64,000 bases of DNA from Leptospira ryugenii (GTDB lineage: Bacteria > Spirochaetota > Leptospiria > Leptospirales > Leptospiraceae), in NCBI RefSeq assembly GCF_003114855.1, contig NZ_BFBB01000004.1, forward strand, positions 124,001-188,000. The letters run 5' to 3'. Under the pieces are notes generated by a model. It worked only from the letters and a program-made list of their open reading frames with translations, was not told the DNA's origin and ran no database searches. This document shows, in pieces, positions 35,392 through 45,231 of this stretch. Numbering within the stretch: the first letter of the stretch is position 1; each line of letters opens with the position of its first letter. The translations under genes and the position numbers were made by a program.

Positions 35392-36442
35392 TTTTCACTT
35401 CCGTTGCGGCTCTCAAAAAGGCAGAAAATTGCTCTTCTTTCACCAAAGAATGGTTTTCTAAAAAATGCCCCAAAAACTCTCTTTGGGCAAGCCTAAACAT
35501 TCCCTGTTCGGTCTGCACAGTATCATAAAAATACAATTTCCAACGGTAGGATTCCGAGTGTCCGACTTCGATCGTGTAGATGGCTTTTTCTTTTGCTGAC
35601 GATTTGCCTGAGACATAGGAAGGTGCTTGAGGCTCATCTAGGTAGAGATCAGCCCTAAGTGATTTTAACTTTGTTTCCCAATCATTCCCTATAGAAGGGG
35701 ATAGTACAATTCGTTCGTCTGTGGGACGGCTCCATTCATTTACATAGGTATCATACTGATTCTTTTTTGCTGAATTTTCGATGCGTATCCTCTGTCCCTC
35801 TCCATTCAGTTCGATATATTGTATAAAACCCCCGTTGTAATTGATGAATTGGCGTTCTCTGAGTGAGTGGCTCTCACCTTTAAACTTATCGATTAGGTAT
35901 TGGTACGGACTCACTATCCGATTGTCTGCTAAGGCTAAGATCCGCGTTTCATCTGAACCAAGTTTATTTCCAAAACGAAGAAAGGAACCATTGATCTCCT
36001 GATCAAAAGGTATTGAATCCAAACTTAAAAGCAAAGTGGGAGCATCCTCCGATAGGCATAACTTTTGTAAGTCTATGCCTTCCGTCAATTCCTCAGATTT
36101 TGTTTTTAATACACTTAGATCAGTGAAGAGATTTTTTACATTATAATTGGCTTCATAGAAAACTTGTTCCTTAGTTTTGCCATCTAGCTGGGTGAGTTTG
36201 AACAAGGGATTGCCTCGCCAACCGCGGGAAATCTTTTCCATTTGGATTGGCATGGGAAACAAGGTAGGTTCATTTTTTCCGCACCAAGTCTCTTTTGGCG
36301 GAAGGAAACGAATGGTCGACCAATCCTTTTTCCAGAAACTAACTTCTGTTTGGTTTTCTTGTCTTTCCTCAAGCCCAAAAAATATAAAAAAGGAGACAAG
36401 CAGACTGACTAAGAGATAAATGATTTTTTTATTCTTAAGCAT
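35351..36442 (-). CDS. Membrane-anchored periplasmic protein in Gld-type ABC cluster (DUF4340-like position)
   Basis: The 363-residue protein has one N-terminal membrane helix (KKIIYLLVSLLVSFFIFFGL) and an outside domain rich in beta strands. Gene order ABC-ATPase, permease, GldG, then this protein is the place usually held by DUF4340-domain proteins, and the size fits. I do not see a definite DUF4340 motif, so this is a positional call. The start overlaps the GldG-like gene by eight bases and the end overlaps the Yip1-like gene by 41 bases, consistent with one transcript. Confidence 0.6.
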   Translation of the reverse strand: MLKNKKIIYLLVSLLVSFFIFFGLEERQENQTEVSFWKKDWSTIRFLPPKETWCGKNEPTLFPMPIQMEKISRGWRGNPLFKLTQLDGKTKEQVFYEANYNVKNLFTDLSVLKTKSEELTEGIDLQKLCLSEDAPTLLLSLDSIPFDQEINGSFLRFGNKLGSDETRILALADNRIVSPYQYLIDKFKGESHSLRERQFINYNGGFIQYIELNGEGQRIRIENSAKKNQYDTYVNEWSRPTDERIVLSPSIGNDWETKLKSLRADLYLDEPQAPSYVSGKSSAKEKAIYTIEVGHSESYRWKLYFYDTVQTEQGMFRLAQREFLGHFLENHSLVKEEQFSAFLRAATEVKNASRFERPNQKIQ

Positions 36443-38285
36443 AACTTTTTGACTTTCGTTTGGAAAGAACGTAGTAAGAGCCTACCAACAAAATTAGTCC
36501 AGGATAGATAAATACACCCAAGGCCCAAACAACTAATTTTTGGTTATCGGAAAGATTTACGACACTAGCTTCATCCTTTTTGGCTGGGATCTCGGTAATC
36601 GCCTCATCCAAAAATTGTCCGGTCACAAGTGATGTAGAAAAAGCTGCATTCGAAGTATACAAATAGAATTGGTCAGTAAGCCAAGATGTTCCTGAATGGA
36701 TCACTATCCTTCCTTTTTTATCACCTGTTAGAGAAAGAGGAGTGAGTAATGTTGAAAAGATGAAATTCTCTTTCTTTTCTGCTCCATCCATCTTTTTGTT
36801 TTGGTTGGAATCAGCAAAGACATCAAAACCAGACTCCAGTAGGTTTTCCGACTTAAAGAGAAATGGATTCTTACCTGCAGAAACAGATTGGAAAGCACCT
36901 GAGAACGGGAAGAGAACTCCTTGGTCTTTATTGGACAAAAATTGAGTTAGGTTATGATCCTGGATTCTCTTTGCCACGACGACGCCAGGCTTTTCCACCA
37001 GCTCAATCAATGGAGTCTCAGAAAACTTCAATCCAGAGATAGATAATAACCAATCAAAGGATTCTTTTCCGCGTGGATCTATGGTGATGAATAGCTTACC
37101 ATTGTTTTCTAAGACATACTTTTGGATTGCCTCTCTGGCTTCTGGCGAAAACGGAATGGAGGGTCCAATGATAGCAACCATATCGGCATCGGATGGAAGC
37201 TGAGATGGCCAGCCTTGGGAAAAGCCCCACTCCTCCACTTTGAAATTTAGAAATCGTAGATTGGTTGTAAAGCGATTGATCTGTTCATTGGGAACAGATC
37301 GAAAGCTTAGTCCAAAACGCTCCCCATTGGACACAGTGAAGTAAATTTTCTTTTGTTCGGTTGTGACAGTAAATAAGGCAGAGATAATCTTTCTTTCCAT
37401 TTCCACCAAATCGCCTGGCTCTTTAATGGATATCTTTTCTTCCGCGTATGGTGTCTTTGCCTCGGATAGAAGCTCTTTTTTGCTACGGATTAAAATAGTA
37501 CCATTGGCAGCGGAAGGATAGTCTTTGGCTAGATCAGTTTCTACATACGCATTGATGAACTGTACTGTAACCAGAGGATTCTCAGCTCGGATCTGGTCTA
37601 AGAAGATTTCAACATCCGTCCGAACTCGTGTTAAAGCATATGTATTTGAATCTCCATCCGCCTCCAAAGGCCTAGGATAAAAGGCGATGATGTTTGTTTC
37701 CTTTTTGATTTGTTTCAAAAGGTTTCGGGCAATAGGCGAAAGAGAAAATTTCCCTTTAGAGCTTAGATCAAAATTGTAATTTCGTTTAATTGCAAAGTAG
37801 TTGATGGCAACAAGGATAGGTAATAGGATCAAAAATCCCAAGAGTGCATTTTGCAACAAAGTGTTTTTGGAAAAGGAAAGACTTGTCTGCGCTTCCAAAG
37901 AAGATTTGCCAATTTCTAAAAGGACGACCTGTAACAAATAGGCAAACGCGAAGAGAATGATAAGAAGTAACAAAATCTCACGTAGCCGAGATAGATAGCC
38001 AACCTCTGGATTCACCCCAGAAACAACCGGGATATCTATCCAATCCCTAAGAACGTAAAGTGCAAAGGACAATACACCTATCAAGGCCCCTAAGTACCGA
38101 TTGACTTCCTGTTTTTGTATCCCTTTTGCAAAGACCCTGTAGATAACATCACTTAGGATGAAGATGGGTACGAGTGACAACCATACAAGCCTTTTGCTCG
38201 GCTCTACGATCATACCATCGAACAAAAAAAATTGAAAGAGTGCGATAACTCCGATGAATGGAAAGATTCTTTCTAACTGGAACAT
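36435..38285 (-). CDS. GldG-type ABC transporter auxiliary membrane protein
   Basis: The 616-residue protein has four N-terminal membrane segments in residues 1-130, another around 150-170 (LGFLILLPILVAINYFAI), a large periplasmic domain and a C-terminal helix (LVVWALGVFIYPGLILLVGSYYVL). FDLSSKGKFSLSPIARNLLKQIKKETNIIAFY is the signature of the GldG/ABC_transp_aux family. In Bacteroidetes GldAFG are needed for gliding; in other phyla the same set exports something unknown. A Leptospira role could be in motility or envelope export, but this is unproven. Confidence 0.85.
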   Translation of the reverse strand: MFQLERIFPFIGVIALFQFFLFDGMIVEPSKRLVWLSLVPIFILSDVIYRVFAKGIQKQEVNRYLGALIGVLSFALYVLRDWIDIPVVSGVNPEVGYLSRLREILLLLIILFAFAYLLQVVLLEIGKSSLEAQTSLSFSKNTLLQNALLGFLILLPILVAINYFAIKRNYNFDLSSKGKFSLSPIARNLLKQIKKETNIIAFYPRPLEADGDSNTYALTRVRTDVEIFLDQIRAENPLVTVQFINAYVETDLAKDYPSAANGTILIRSKKELLSEAKTPYAEEKISIKEPGDLVEMERKIISALFTVTTEQKKIYFTVSNGERFGLSFRSVPNEQINRFTTNLRFLNFKVEEWGFSQGWPSQLPSDADMVAIIGPSIPFSPEAREAIQKYVLENNGKLFITIDPRGKESFDWLLSISGLKFSETPLIELVEKPGVVVAKRIQDHNLTQFLSNKDQGVLFPFSGAFQSVSAGKNPFLFKSENLLESGFDVFADSNQNKKMDGAEKKENFIFSTLLTPLSLTGDKKGRIVIHSGTSWLTDQFYLYTSNAAFSTSLVTGQFLDEAITEIPAKKDEASVVNLSDNQKLVVWALGVFIYPGLILLVGSYYVLSKRKSKSYA

Positions 38286-38288
38286 AAA

Positions 38289-39020
38289 CTATCCCCTCCA
38301 CCGTCTTGATTCTAAAACTTTAATCGTAAGATATAGAAACAGAAATGTACCTGTTAAGAAAAAAACTATACTAGTCAAGGGAAGCACTCCTTTTGAAAAG
38401 CTTATGTAATGGGAGAAGATATGAAGATGGAACAAAACCTTTCGTGTTGTCGCCTGAAATAAATGAGAGAAATAACCCACCACCCATAGAGTGAGTATCA
38501 CCATAACAGCGATTAAGAGGGAAATCATTTGGTTTTTGGCTAAACTAGAGGCAAATAGGCCCACACTGAATGTGAAGATACCCAACAAAAAAACACCTAC
38601 TGATCCCGAAATGACAAGATACAAAGGAGCTTGCCAAAAGGAGTAGAGTACAAGTGGGAAGAAGCCATTGATGAAGATAGTAATGATCAGGCAAATGGTC
38701 ATTCCAAATAGAAACTTACCAACGACTATATCAAAATCTGTAATAGGACTGGTATAGAGCAATTCCAAAGTACCTTTGTTTTTTTCTTCCACAATGGAAC
38801 CCATAGAAAGGATCACCATCGCTATGAGAATAGTTGTCATAAAGGAGACAAAAGTGACAACGGTTGCCTCTTCATAATTGGTCCTACCGTTGAAATTTAA
38901 AATCATGATAAATAACGCATTGAGAAATGCTGTCCCTCCCAAAACCAAAGGCCCCATATAGGTTTGGAAGAATAACTTCATTTCTTTTCTGTAGATCCAT
39001 ATCGCGGTTTGAAAGTTCAT
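38289..39020 (-). CDS. ABC-2 type permease, GldF-like
   Basis: The 243-residue protein has six membrane segments, beginning [28 protein letters not shown]. It contains [30 protein letters not shown], the cytosolic ABC-2 coupling region in which the EEK-GTLE-L pattern is conserved. This length and pattern are those of GldF-like permeases paired with GldG. It lies three bases upstream of the GldG-like gene and its start overlaps the ATPase stop. Confidence 0.9.
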   Translation of the reverse strand: MNFQTAIWIYRKEMKLFFQTYMGPLVLGGTAFLNALFIMILNFNGRTNYEEATVVTFVSFMTTILIAMVILSMGSIVEEKNKGTLELLYTSPITDFDIVVGKFLFGMTICLIITIFINGFFPLVLYSFWQAPLYLVISGSVGVFLLGIFTFSVGLFASSLAKNQMISLLIAVMVILTLWVVGYFSHLFQATTRKVLFHLHIFSHYISFSKGVLPLTSIVFFLTGTFLFLYLTIKVLESRRWRG

Positions 39021-39949
39021 ATCTTCTCCAAAAAGATTTGTTCCAAGGATACTTCTTGCTTTCGAATGGATTCGATTTGTATGCTTTGTTCGAGAGCGTT
39101 TTTAAATAATCTCTCTTTAAACGAAACTAGATCATTTGTTTGCACTACAAATAGATGTTCTTCTTTTCCACCACTTTGGTATGAAAGCGAAGAACTGTCG
39201 GAGCCAAGGATTGACCGTAAAAAAGATTCCAATTCTTCTTTCGGTCTTCCAAATAGACCGATTTCTAAGCCCGCAAGTCGCTTCATCTCTTCGTCTAATT
39301 TTGAAAAACTAAGTTCTTGCCGGAGTGATCCATTGTGTAGGAATATAAATTTGTCACAAGTTTTATAGATTTCAGATAGAATATGACTTGAAATCAGAAC
39401 AGTATGTTCGCCTGCCAAACTTCGGATCAAATTTCTGATTTCTATGATTTGCTTAGGATCCAAACCAGAAATCGGCTCATCCATGATGACAACCTCTGGG
39501 CTTCCTAGGATTGCCTGAGCAATGCCGACTCTTTTTCTGTATCCTAAGGAAAGAGAGGAAATCAGTCTCTCTTTCATCTCAAGAATATTCGTTTTTTCTA
39601 ATACTCTTTGGATCTCTGTCTCCCAGGAGTCTTTTGCAATTTTTTTCAGACGGGCAACAAAGAGTAAGTAATCATAGACTGAGAGATCCTCATACAACGG
39701 AGGAGTTTCTGGCAAATAACCTATCTTTGCTTTGGCTTCCAGAGGGAAGTCAAAGATTGACCTGCCATCAATGAGGGCATCTCCTGCACTCGGGATCAAA
39801 TAGCCTGTTAAGATTCGGATCGTGGTTGTTTTGCCTGCTCCGTTTAATCCCAGAAGGCCAACAATCTCCCCTCTTTCCAGTTTGAAATTGAGGCCTGAGA
39901 TGGCCCTCTTTTCCCCATAAAATTTTGATAAATTGCTGACTTGTATCAT
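39017..39949 (-). CDS. ABC transporter ATP-binding protein, GldA-like
   Basis: The 310-residue ATPase has Walker [16 protein letters not shown] at about 32-46, signature [16 protein letters not shown], Walker [14 protein letters not shown] and switch His in ISSHILSEI. The C-terminal 90 residues form an extra domain common in ABC-2 systems. It energises the GldF/GldG permease pair. The start is separated by 30 bases from the divergent histidine kinase ATG, so the two promoters must overlap. It leads the seven-gene run down to pheS. Confidence 0.92.
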   Translation of the reverse strand: MIQVSNLSKFYGEKRAISGLNFKLERGEIVGLLGLNGAGKTTTIRILTGYLIPSAGDALIDGRSIFDFPLEAKAKIGYLPETPPLYEDLSVYDYLLFVARLKKIAKDSWETEIQRVLEKTNILEMKERLISSLSLGYRKRVGIAQAILGSPEVVIMDEPISGLDPKQIIEIRNLIRSLAGEHTVLISSHILSEIYKTCDKFIFLHNGSLRQELSFSKLDEEMKRLAGLEIGLFGRPKEELESFLRSILGSDSSSLSYQSGGKEEHLFVVQTNDLVSFKERLFKNALEQSIQIESIRKQEVSLEQIFLEKI

Positions 39950-39979
39950 AACCTGCTGTATTATCTTCTAATTGGACGT

Positions 39980-41491
39980 ATGTACGAAATTTTAGAAAAA
40001 ATTAAACCTTTTTTCAAGGATGAAGAAAGCTATTTTGCAGCAAAGCAAGTTCTCATTGAGCGTGAGACAATTTTTCAAGAAGATATCATCTACCGTTTGG
40101 CGGGAATGATGCGGGAAGCTGCCTTTGTACTAGATGAAAACTGGCACTATCTATTCATCAACGACATCGCAAAGAGCTCGATTAAAAAAACAGAGGATGA
40201 ACTCAGAAATTTCGATGTATGGACACTCTTTCCAGAAATACGTGAGAATGAAATCGGCAAAGCCATGTTACGTGCAAGAGCCGAAAAAAAGAACATCCAC
40301 CTAGAGCAAACCCAACATATAGATGGCAGATGGTATGATGTCATGTTTATTCCACTTTCAAACTATTTAATTGTCTTCTCTCGGGAAATTTCCTCTCATA
40401 AAAAAATTCAAATTGGCTATGACAGTATTTTAAGCAAAAACAACGCAATTCTTGCTGCCATACCAGATAGTTTGTACCGTATCCATGTCTCCGGCAAAGC
40501 TCTGGACTACAAAAAATACCCTGAAGTTCTCGAGTGGGATGAGGAACTGAAGAGTGGGGATTGGGAATTTTTAGACATGAGCGAATTGTTCCCAAGTTCA
40601 GATTTAGAGAGAATCAAAAAGAAGATCAACCAAGTGATTGATGAAAATGAACTGGTCACTTTGGAATACTTTCGGGATGCTTACGATGGAAGAAAACATT
40701 ACGAACTACGGCTCTCGAAGAGTGGACCTTTTGAGGCACTCGCTATCTTAAGAGACATTTCCATCCGCAAAAAAGCCGAACAGTTAAAAAATGAATTCAT
40801 CTCAGTTGTTAGCCATGAGCTAAGGACACCACTCACTTCCATCAAAGGAGCAATCGACCTCTTGGTTGGCGGAGTAGCCGGAGAATTGAACAACCAAGCA
40901 AAGTCTCTCTTGAACATTTGCAAAAAAAATACACTTCGATTGGTACGTTTTGTAACCGATCTTTTGGATATAGAATCCTTGGATTCGGGAAATATAAATT
41001 TTGACTACCGTACACATAAATTAGCAGATATTGTCAGCCATGCAATTGAATCCATGAGAACCTTTTCGGCACAATTCCATGTTGAAATAGACTTTGTTAA
41101 TCCTGATCCCAACTATTTAGTATTTGTCGATGAGGACAGATTGCACCAATGTATCACAAATCTTATCTCAAACGCAGTCAAATACACCCCAAAACATTCG
41201 AATGTTACTGTTGAGCTAGGACTTGTGGAAAGTAATGTATTTTTAAAAATAACAGACAAAGGTCCTGGCATAGATCCTGATGTCCGCTTAAGACTATTCC
41301 ATCGATTTGTGCAAGGACCACCACCCAAAGATAAATTGGTCGGAGGATCAGGATTGGGATTGCCAATTACAAAGGCGTTCGTTGAACAGATGTTAGGTAA
41401 AATTTATTATGAATCCTCAGAATCTGGAACCAGTTTTTTTATAGAATTGCCTCGAGTTACCAATCGACAGGAAATCTCAGGAAACCAATAA
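39980..41491 (+). CDS. PAS-containing soluble sensor histidine kinase
   Basis: The ATG at 39980 (MYEILEKIKPFFKDEES) is preferred; an in-frame TTG 13 codons earlier overlaps the divergent gene's start and gives a non-protein-like leader. Two PAS-like regions (about 40-130, AAFVLDENWHYLFIND; about 150-255) precede HisKA, with H in FISVVSHELRTPLTS, and HATPase_c (LISNAVKYTPKHSN, DKGPGID, GGSGLGLPITKAF). There is no membrane segment, so it senses a cytoplasmic signal such as redox or a small ligand. The partner response regulator starts one base after it. Confidence 0.9.
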   Translation: MYEILEKIKPFFKDEESYFAAKQVLIERETIFQEDIIYRLAGMMREAAFVLDENWHYLFINDIAKSSIKKTEDELRNFDVWTLFPEIRENEIGKAMLRARAEKKNIHLEQTQHIDGRWYDVMFIPLSNYLIVFSREISSHKKIQIGYDSILSKNNAILAAIPDSLYRIHVSGKALDYKKYPEVLEWDEELKSGDWEFLDMSELFPSSDLERIKKKINQVIDENELVTLEYFRDAYDGRKHYELRLSKSGPFEALAILRDISIRKKAEQLKNEFISVVSHELRTPLTSIKGAIDLLVGGVAGELNNQAKSLLNICKKNTLRLVRFVTDLLDIESLDSGNINFDYRTHKLADIVSHAIESMRTFSAQFHVEIDFVNPDPNYLVFVDEDRLHQCITNLISNAVKYTPKHSNVTVELGLVESNVFLKITDKGPGIDPDVRLRLFHRFVQGPPPKDKLVGGSGLGLPITKAFVEQMLGKIYYESSESGTSFFIELPRVTNRQEISGNQ

Positions 41492-41492
41492 A

Positions 41493-41891
41493 ATGTATCC
41501 TTTTCATGATATTTTGATCATTGATGACGAAGAGGACATTCTAGAAATCCTACGTGTAGCCATTGAATTCCAATCTGATATAGAAATATATTTTGCAAGC
41601 AATGGAGAAGATGGTATCCGAAAGACAAACCTGGTAAAACCTGATTTGATTTTATTGGATGTGCTGATGCCAGGGATGGATGGTTTGCAGGTGATGGACC
41701 ATTTGAAGAACAACCAAATCTTAAAGGATATCCCCGTCATTTTTTTAACATCCCGAGTCTTAAAGTCACAAACCCAAACCTATCTCAACAAAGGAGCAAT
41801 TGGCTTTATCGAAAAACCGTTCGCTCCTTTGGAAATCCTAGATAAGATCCAGATCCTTTGGACCGAATACACCAAACAAAAAGAAACTTAG
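41493..41891 (+). CDS. Single-domain response regulator (CheY-like)
   Basis: The 132-residue receiver domain has the acidic pair in LIIDDEEDILEIL (Asp11, Asp12), phosphoacceptor Asp56 in LILLDVLMPGMDG, the Thr/Ser switch in IFLTSRV at about 88 and Lys in GFIEKPFAP at about 112. No output domain is attached. It is encoded one base after the histidine kinase, so it is its likely phosphorylation partner. A single-domain regulator must act by protein-protein contact, for example on a flagellar motor or in a phosphorelay. It converges on the kinase gene with a four-base overlap. Confidence 0.9.
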   Translation: MYPFHDILIIDDEEDILEILRVAIEFQSDIEIYFASNGEDGIRKTNLVKPDLILLDVLMPGMDGLQVMDHLKNNQILKDIPVIFLTSRVLKSQTQTYLNKGAIGFIEKPFAPLEILDKIQILWTEYTKQKET

Positions 41892-42892
41892 TCCTTAAAG
41901 TCTTTTAGTATTTCTTCTTGCCTTCCCATCAGTTTTACCGTAAGCCTTGGGCCAATTTCAGTTACAATACGAGAGGCAACGTAATTTCCCCAACGAGCGG
42001 ACTTAAGATTTGAATAGCCATGCGTTAGACCATAGAGCACACCAGCTGCGAAGGCATCTCCGGCTCCCGTCGTATCGATGGGTTTTACAGGAAATCCTGG
42101 AACCAAGGTGACCTTGCCTTTTTCGCAAACATAAGCTCCTTCTTTACCAGCGGTCATAAAAACTAAATCTGATAGTGCTCCTATAAATTTGATAGCCTCT
42201 TCAGGAGAGGATTTTTGGCTAAGTGCCAAACCTTCTTCCGTATTGCAAAACACAACATCAACGTAATCTTTTGTTAGTTGAATGAACTCTTCACGACTTC
42301 GATTTACACAAAAAGGATCACTATAGGTAAATGCTACTTTAACTGCATTTTTTTTAGCTTCTTCCATTGTAAGGCGACTTGCTTGTTTGGTTCCAAGTCC
42401 TTCCCAGAGGTAACCTTCCACATATACAAACTTTGCTTTTTGAATACCTGCTATATCGATATCAGATGCTTGTAAAGAAGTAGAAATTCCAAGTGATGTG
42501 AGCATGGTTCTTTCCGCATCTGGGGTTGTCAGCACTACACAAGTGCCAGTATGACCAGAGCTATCTGGTTTTGTTTCGAATAGTACACCTGCGTCTTCCA
42601 TATCCTTTTTATAAAATTCACCATAGGCATCGTGGCTCACCTTACCAGTGTAAGCACAGGTACCGCCTGAGTTGGCGATTGCAATCATTGTGTTTGCGGC
42701 ACTCCCACCAGAGCGTAATTCTTTTTTAACATCCGATAAACTAGCTAAGATAGATCCTTGTTGGGTTTCATCAACAAGCGTCATGATTCCTTTTTGGATC
42801 TTTTGTTTTTCCAGAAAGTTTTGATCAATCAAGGCAATGATATCCACCAAAGCATTGCCAACTCCGAAAACATCGTAATTCTTCATATCCAC
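41888..42892 (-). CDS. PfkB-family kinase, adenosine-kinase-like
   Basis: The 334-residue ribokinase-fold protein begins FGVGNALVDIIALIDQNFLEKQKIQKG, has LRSGGSAANTMIAIANSGG at about 55-75, and ends with the catalytic loop PIDTTGAGDAFAAGVLYGL, where the Asp is the base. The GSAANT block and the N-terminus match the adenosine kinases of alphaproteobacteria and spirochaetes rather than ribokinase or fructokinase. It would return adenosine to AMP. Another nucleoside or sugar cannot be excluded. It is divergent from the cobalamin riboswitch across about 100 bases. Confidence 0.82.
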   Translation of the reverse strand: MDMKNYDVFGVGNALVDIIALIDQNFLEKQKIQKGIMTLVDETQQGSILASLSDVKKELRSGGSAANTMIAIANSGGTCAYTGKVSHDAYGEFYKKDMEDAGVLFETKPDSSGHTGTCVVLTTPDAERTMLTSLGISTSLQASDIDIAGIQKAKFVYVEGYLWEGLGTKQASRLTMEEAKKNAVKVAFTYSDPFCVNRSREEFIQLTKDYVDVVFCNTEEGLALSQKSSPEEAIKFIGALSDLVFMTAGKEGAYVCEKGKVTLVPGFPVKPIDTTGAGDAFAAGVLYGLTHGYSNLKSARWGNYVASRIVTEIGPRLTVKLMGRQEEILKDFKD

Positions 42893-42994
42893 AAAGCTTT
42901 CCTAGGCTGTCCCTTTTCGTCCGCATTTTTTCTATCCAGCGTTAGAATATTTTTTTTGGCGAATCAATTGACAATGATTCTTGCTCCAGAAGAT

Positions 42995-43095
42995 TGAATT
43001 TATACCTATAGGGAGGAATCAGGTGGCACTCCTGAGCTGACCCGCAACTGTGAGCATCTATTGATGTAAGCCAGATCTTCCCCGCGTCACTTCCT
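42995..43095 (+). promoter_or_regulatory. Cobalamin riboswitch aptamer
   Basis: The conserved B12-box core is present: GGGAGGAATCAGGTGGCACTC at 43011 on, then CTGACCCGCAACTGTGA at about 43037-43053, and GTAAGCCAGATCTTCC at about 43067-43082. It lies 75-170 bases upstream of a BtuB-like receptor on the same strand. A 7-bp hairpin (CTTCCTT/AAGGAAG, 43090-43111) follows. The peripheral arms are short, so it may be the smaller Cbl class. Exact ends are approximate. Confidence 0.85.
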
Positions 43096-43145
43096 TCGAG
43101 GATTAAGGAAGTTTCCAATTTACAGACATCAATGTCAGTAAGGGG

Positions 43146-43163
43146 TCCTATTGGGATTTAGGA
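43146..43163 (+). promoter_or_regulatory. Shine-Dalgarno-sequestering hairpin of the riboswitch
   Basis: TCCTA (43146-43150) can pair with TAGGA (43159-43163) across an eight-base loop. The TAGGA copy contains the AGGA Shine-Dalgarno sequence seven bases before the btuB-like ATG, so pairing would hide the ribosome site. This is the expected expression platform for translational control. No terminator hairpin followed by U residues is seen. Confidence 0.6.
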
Positions 43164-43170
43164 ACTGGCG

Positions 43171-45231
43171 ATGCTCCCCATTCGATTTAGCATACTATTT
43201 TTTTTAATCTTCCATGTAGCCTTTGCACAATCAAAGGAAACAGAAACCATAGAAGTAAAGAGTGAATCCAACACCATCAAACAAAATCCTAATTTTGCAA
43301 AAAACCCATCAGGTGTTCAAAAAGAAATTCTCTTAGATGCAGCAAAGAATCGATACCTTTCACTGCCCGATATTTTAGAACGAGAAGCTGGACTTCGGGT
43401 CAGGCAATATGGTGGTCTAGGATCTTATTCAACCCTTTCAATCCGAGGTGCAAATCCAAACCAAACACGTGTTTATTGGAATGGTATTCCGCTGAACCAA
43501 TCAGAGGGTGGCGAAATCAATTTATTCGACTTGCCTTTTGACAATCTGCAAAAAATTGAAATTTATAAATCAGGCACCCCTGCTGGTTTTTCTGGATCAA
43601 GCATTGGTGGATCTATCAATTTAGTTTCCCAAACAGAGACCAAAAAGCCGCAAACGAGAATCAATTTACAAGGAGGTAGTTTTCGTTCGATCAAAGGAAC
43701 GATTTCACACTCAAACCGTTTTGAAAATGGTTCTTATTTCTTCCATGCACTAGGAGAAAAATCGGACCAAAATTTTTCCTATCTAAACAACAAAGGCACA
43801 CTTTTATTCAATACCTTTGATGATACCATAGACCGACGAAGAAATGCTCAATATGAAAAAGCAGGTTTTACAGGAAATATAAATTATCAATTAGGAAAAA
43901 CCAATCTACAATTTCTAAACGACTTTATCTACAGAAACCAAGGACTTCCTGGGCCAGGGAACCGACAAACGGAAAGTGTAGAAAGAAAATTTACAAAGAA
44001 TTCCACAGCGCTTGCGACAAAGACATCCGAATTTATCTGGGAGAATGTTAGTTTAGAGACCAAACTATATTTAAATCAATCACGAGATCATCTGTTTGAT
44101 CCACGCAGTGAATTCAGCTCAGGTTTGCCAAACTCATTGACTGACATCAAACAATATGGATTTCAAGTTTCTCCTATTATTTACTTACCAAAATACTCTC
44201 AAATCTTGAGATTTTCAGCGAACGCAGAACAGGAGTTTTTCGATCGTCAAAGAAAAAGAAATAATGATGAGACTGAAAGTAAAGACCCAAAACGCAGAAG
44301 AGACTTTCAGACATTTCATATCCAGGATGAAATTCGCTTGCTCAAAGAAAGATTATTTCTCGTACCGCAGGTTCGGTTTGATCGGTATGTGGACCAATTT
44401 GGTCGTGATACAGCAAGCCTTAGAAACCAGTTGAATGATCCGCTCACTGACCAGTTTTTCAAACGGACAAACTTTACCAACCCGAGCATTGGCTTAAAAT
44501 GGATACTATGGAAAGAAGATAATCGCGAATTTGGATTGATGGCAAATACAAGTAAAGATTATCGAATTCCCAGTTTTATAGAATTATTCGGAGAAAGAGG
44601 AACAATTGTCGGAAATACAAATTTACGGCCTGAGATCAGTAGGAACAGCGATGTAGGTTTCTTTTTTAGGTCTCTCCTCTCAAATCAATGGAAAGTTGAC
44701 ACAGAGATTTCTCACTTTCGGAAAAAGATTTATGATATGATATTATTTATTCCCAACTCTCAATTTACTCTTAGACCAGAAAACATCGATTCTGCGAGTG
44801 TTCAAGGATTTGAGACTTCCAACCAAATTACATGGAACAAAGGCCTTAAATTTAATTTTCAATACACATACCAAAATGCAATCAATCTCTCACAATCAAC
44901 TTTGTTAAATGGGAAATATCTACCTTTACGTCCCAAAAACCAAGTGAGTGCACTCATTGGCTATTTTAATGATAAAGTTGATACTGGCTTTGAGTATTTA
45001 TTCATTGGTGCCAATTACAGAGACCGCACTAATGAATACTTTGGCTATTTACCAGCGCGCCAAATCTATAATTTCTATTTTACCTATATACCGTTTAAGG
45101 ATACCGAACAAGGAAAAGAGTTATTATTCACCTTTGAAATCAGAAATCTCACCGACAAAAAAGTAGAGGATTTGGTCGGTTATCCATTGCCAGGAAGGTC
45201 ATATTATTTCACGGGGAGTTATCGATTTTGA
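43171..45231 (+). CDS. TonB-dependent outer membrane receptor, BtuB-like (cobalamin)
   Basis: The 686-residue protein has a signal peptide (MLPIRFSILFFLIFHVAFA-QS), a TonB-box-like segment (ETIEVKSE), a plug domain (about 45-150: DILEREAGLRVRQYGGLGSYSTLSIRG, then KIEIYKSGTPAGFSGSSIGG) and a beta barrel ending in FTGSYRF, where the final Phe is the BAM signal. The riboswitch upstream makes cobalamin the best-supported ligand. It probably works with the TonB-C protein or another TonB in the genome. Its stop overlaps the lipoprotein start by four bases. Confidence 0.9.
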   Translation: MLPIRFSILFFLIFHVAFAQSKETETIEVKSESNTIKQNPNFAKNPSGVQKEILLDAAKNRYLSLPDILEREAGLRVRQYGGLGSYSTLSIRGANPNQTRVYWNGIPLNQSEGGEINLFDLPFDNLQKIEIYKSGTPAGFSGSSIGGSINLVSQTETKKPQTRINLQGGSFRSIKGTISHSNRFENGSYFFHALGEKSDQNFSYLNNKGTLLFNTFDDTIDRRRNAQYEKAGFTGNINYQLGKTNLQFLNDFIYRNQGLPGPGNRQTESVERKFTKNSTALATKTSEFIWENVSLETKLYLNQSRDHLFDPRSEFSSGLPNSLTDIKQYGFQVSPIIYLPKYSQILRFSANAEQEFFDRQRKRNNDETESKDPKRRRDFQTFHIQDEIRLLKERLFLVPQVRFDRYVDQFGRDTASLRNQLNDPLTDQFFKRTNFTNPSIGLKWILWKEDNREFGLMANTSKDYRIPSFIELFGERGTIVGNTNLRPEISRNSDVGFFFRSLLSNQWKVDTEISHFRKKIYDMILFIPNSQFTLRPENIDSASVQGFETSNQITWNKGLKFNFQYTYQNAINLSQSTLLNGKYLPLRPKNQVSALIGYFNDKVDTGFEYLFIGANYRDRTNEYFGYLPARQIYNFYFTYIPFKDTEQGKELLFTFEIRNLTDKKVEDLVGYPLPGRSYYFTGSYRF

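Noticed and set aside
35351..36442. Firm DUF4340 assignment
   Set aside because: Only the position in the Gld-type cluster and the size fit; no decisive motif was found, so the call is left positional.
42944..42974. Possible promoter of the adenosine-kinase-like gene (TTGTCA, 19-base spacer, TATTCT)
   Set aside because: The spacer is longer than usual and overlaps a TTGACA on the other strand; I could not decide which strand the site serves.
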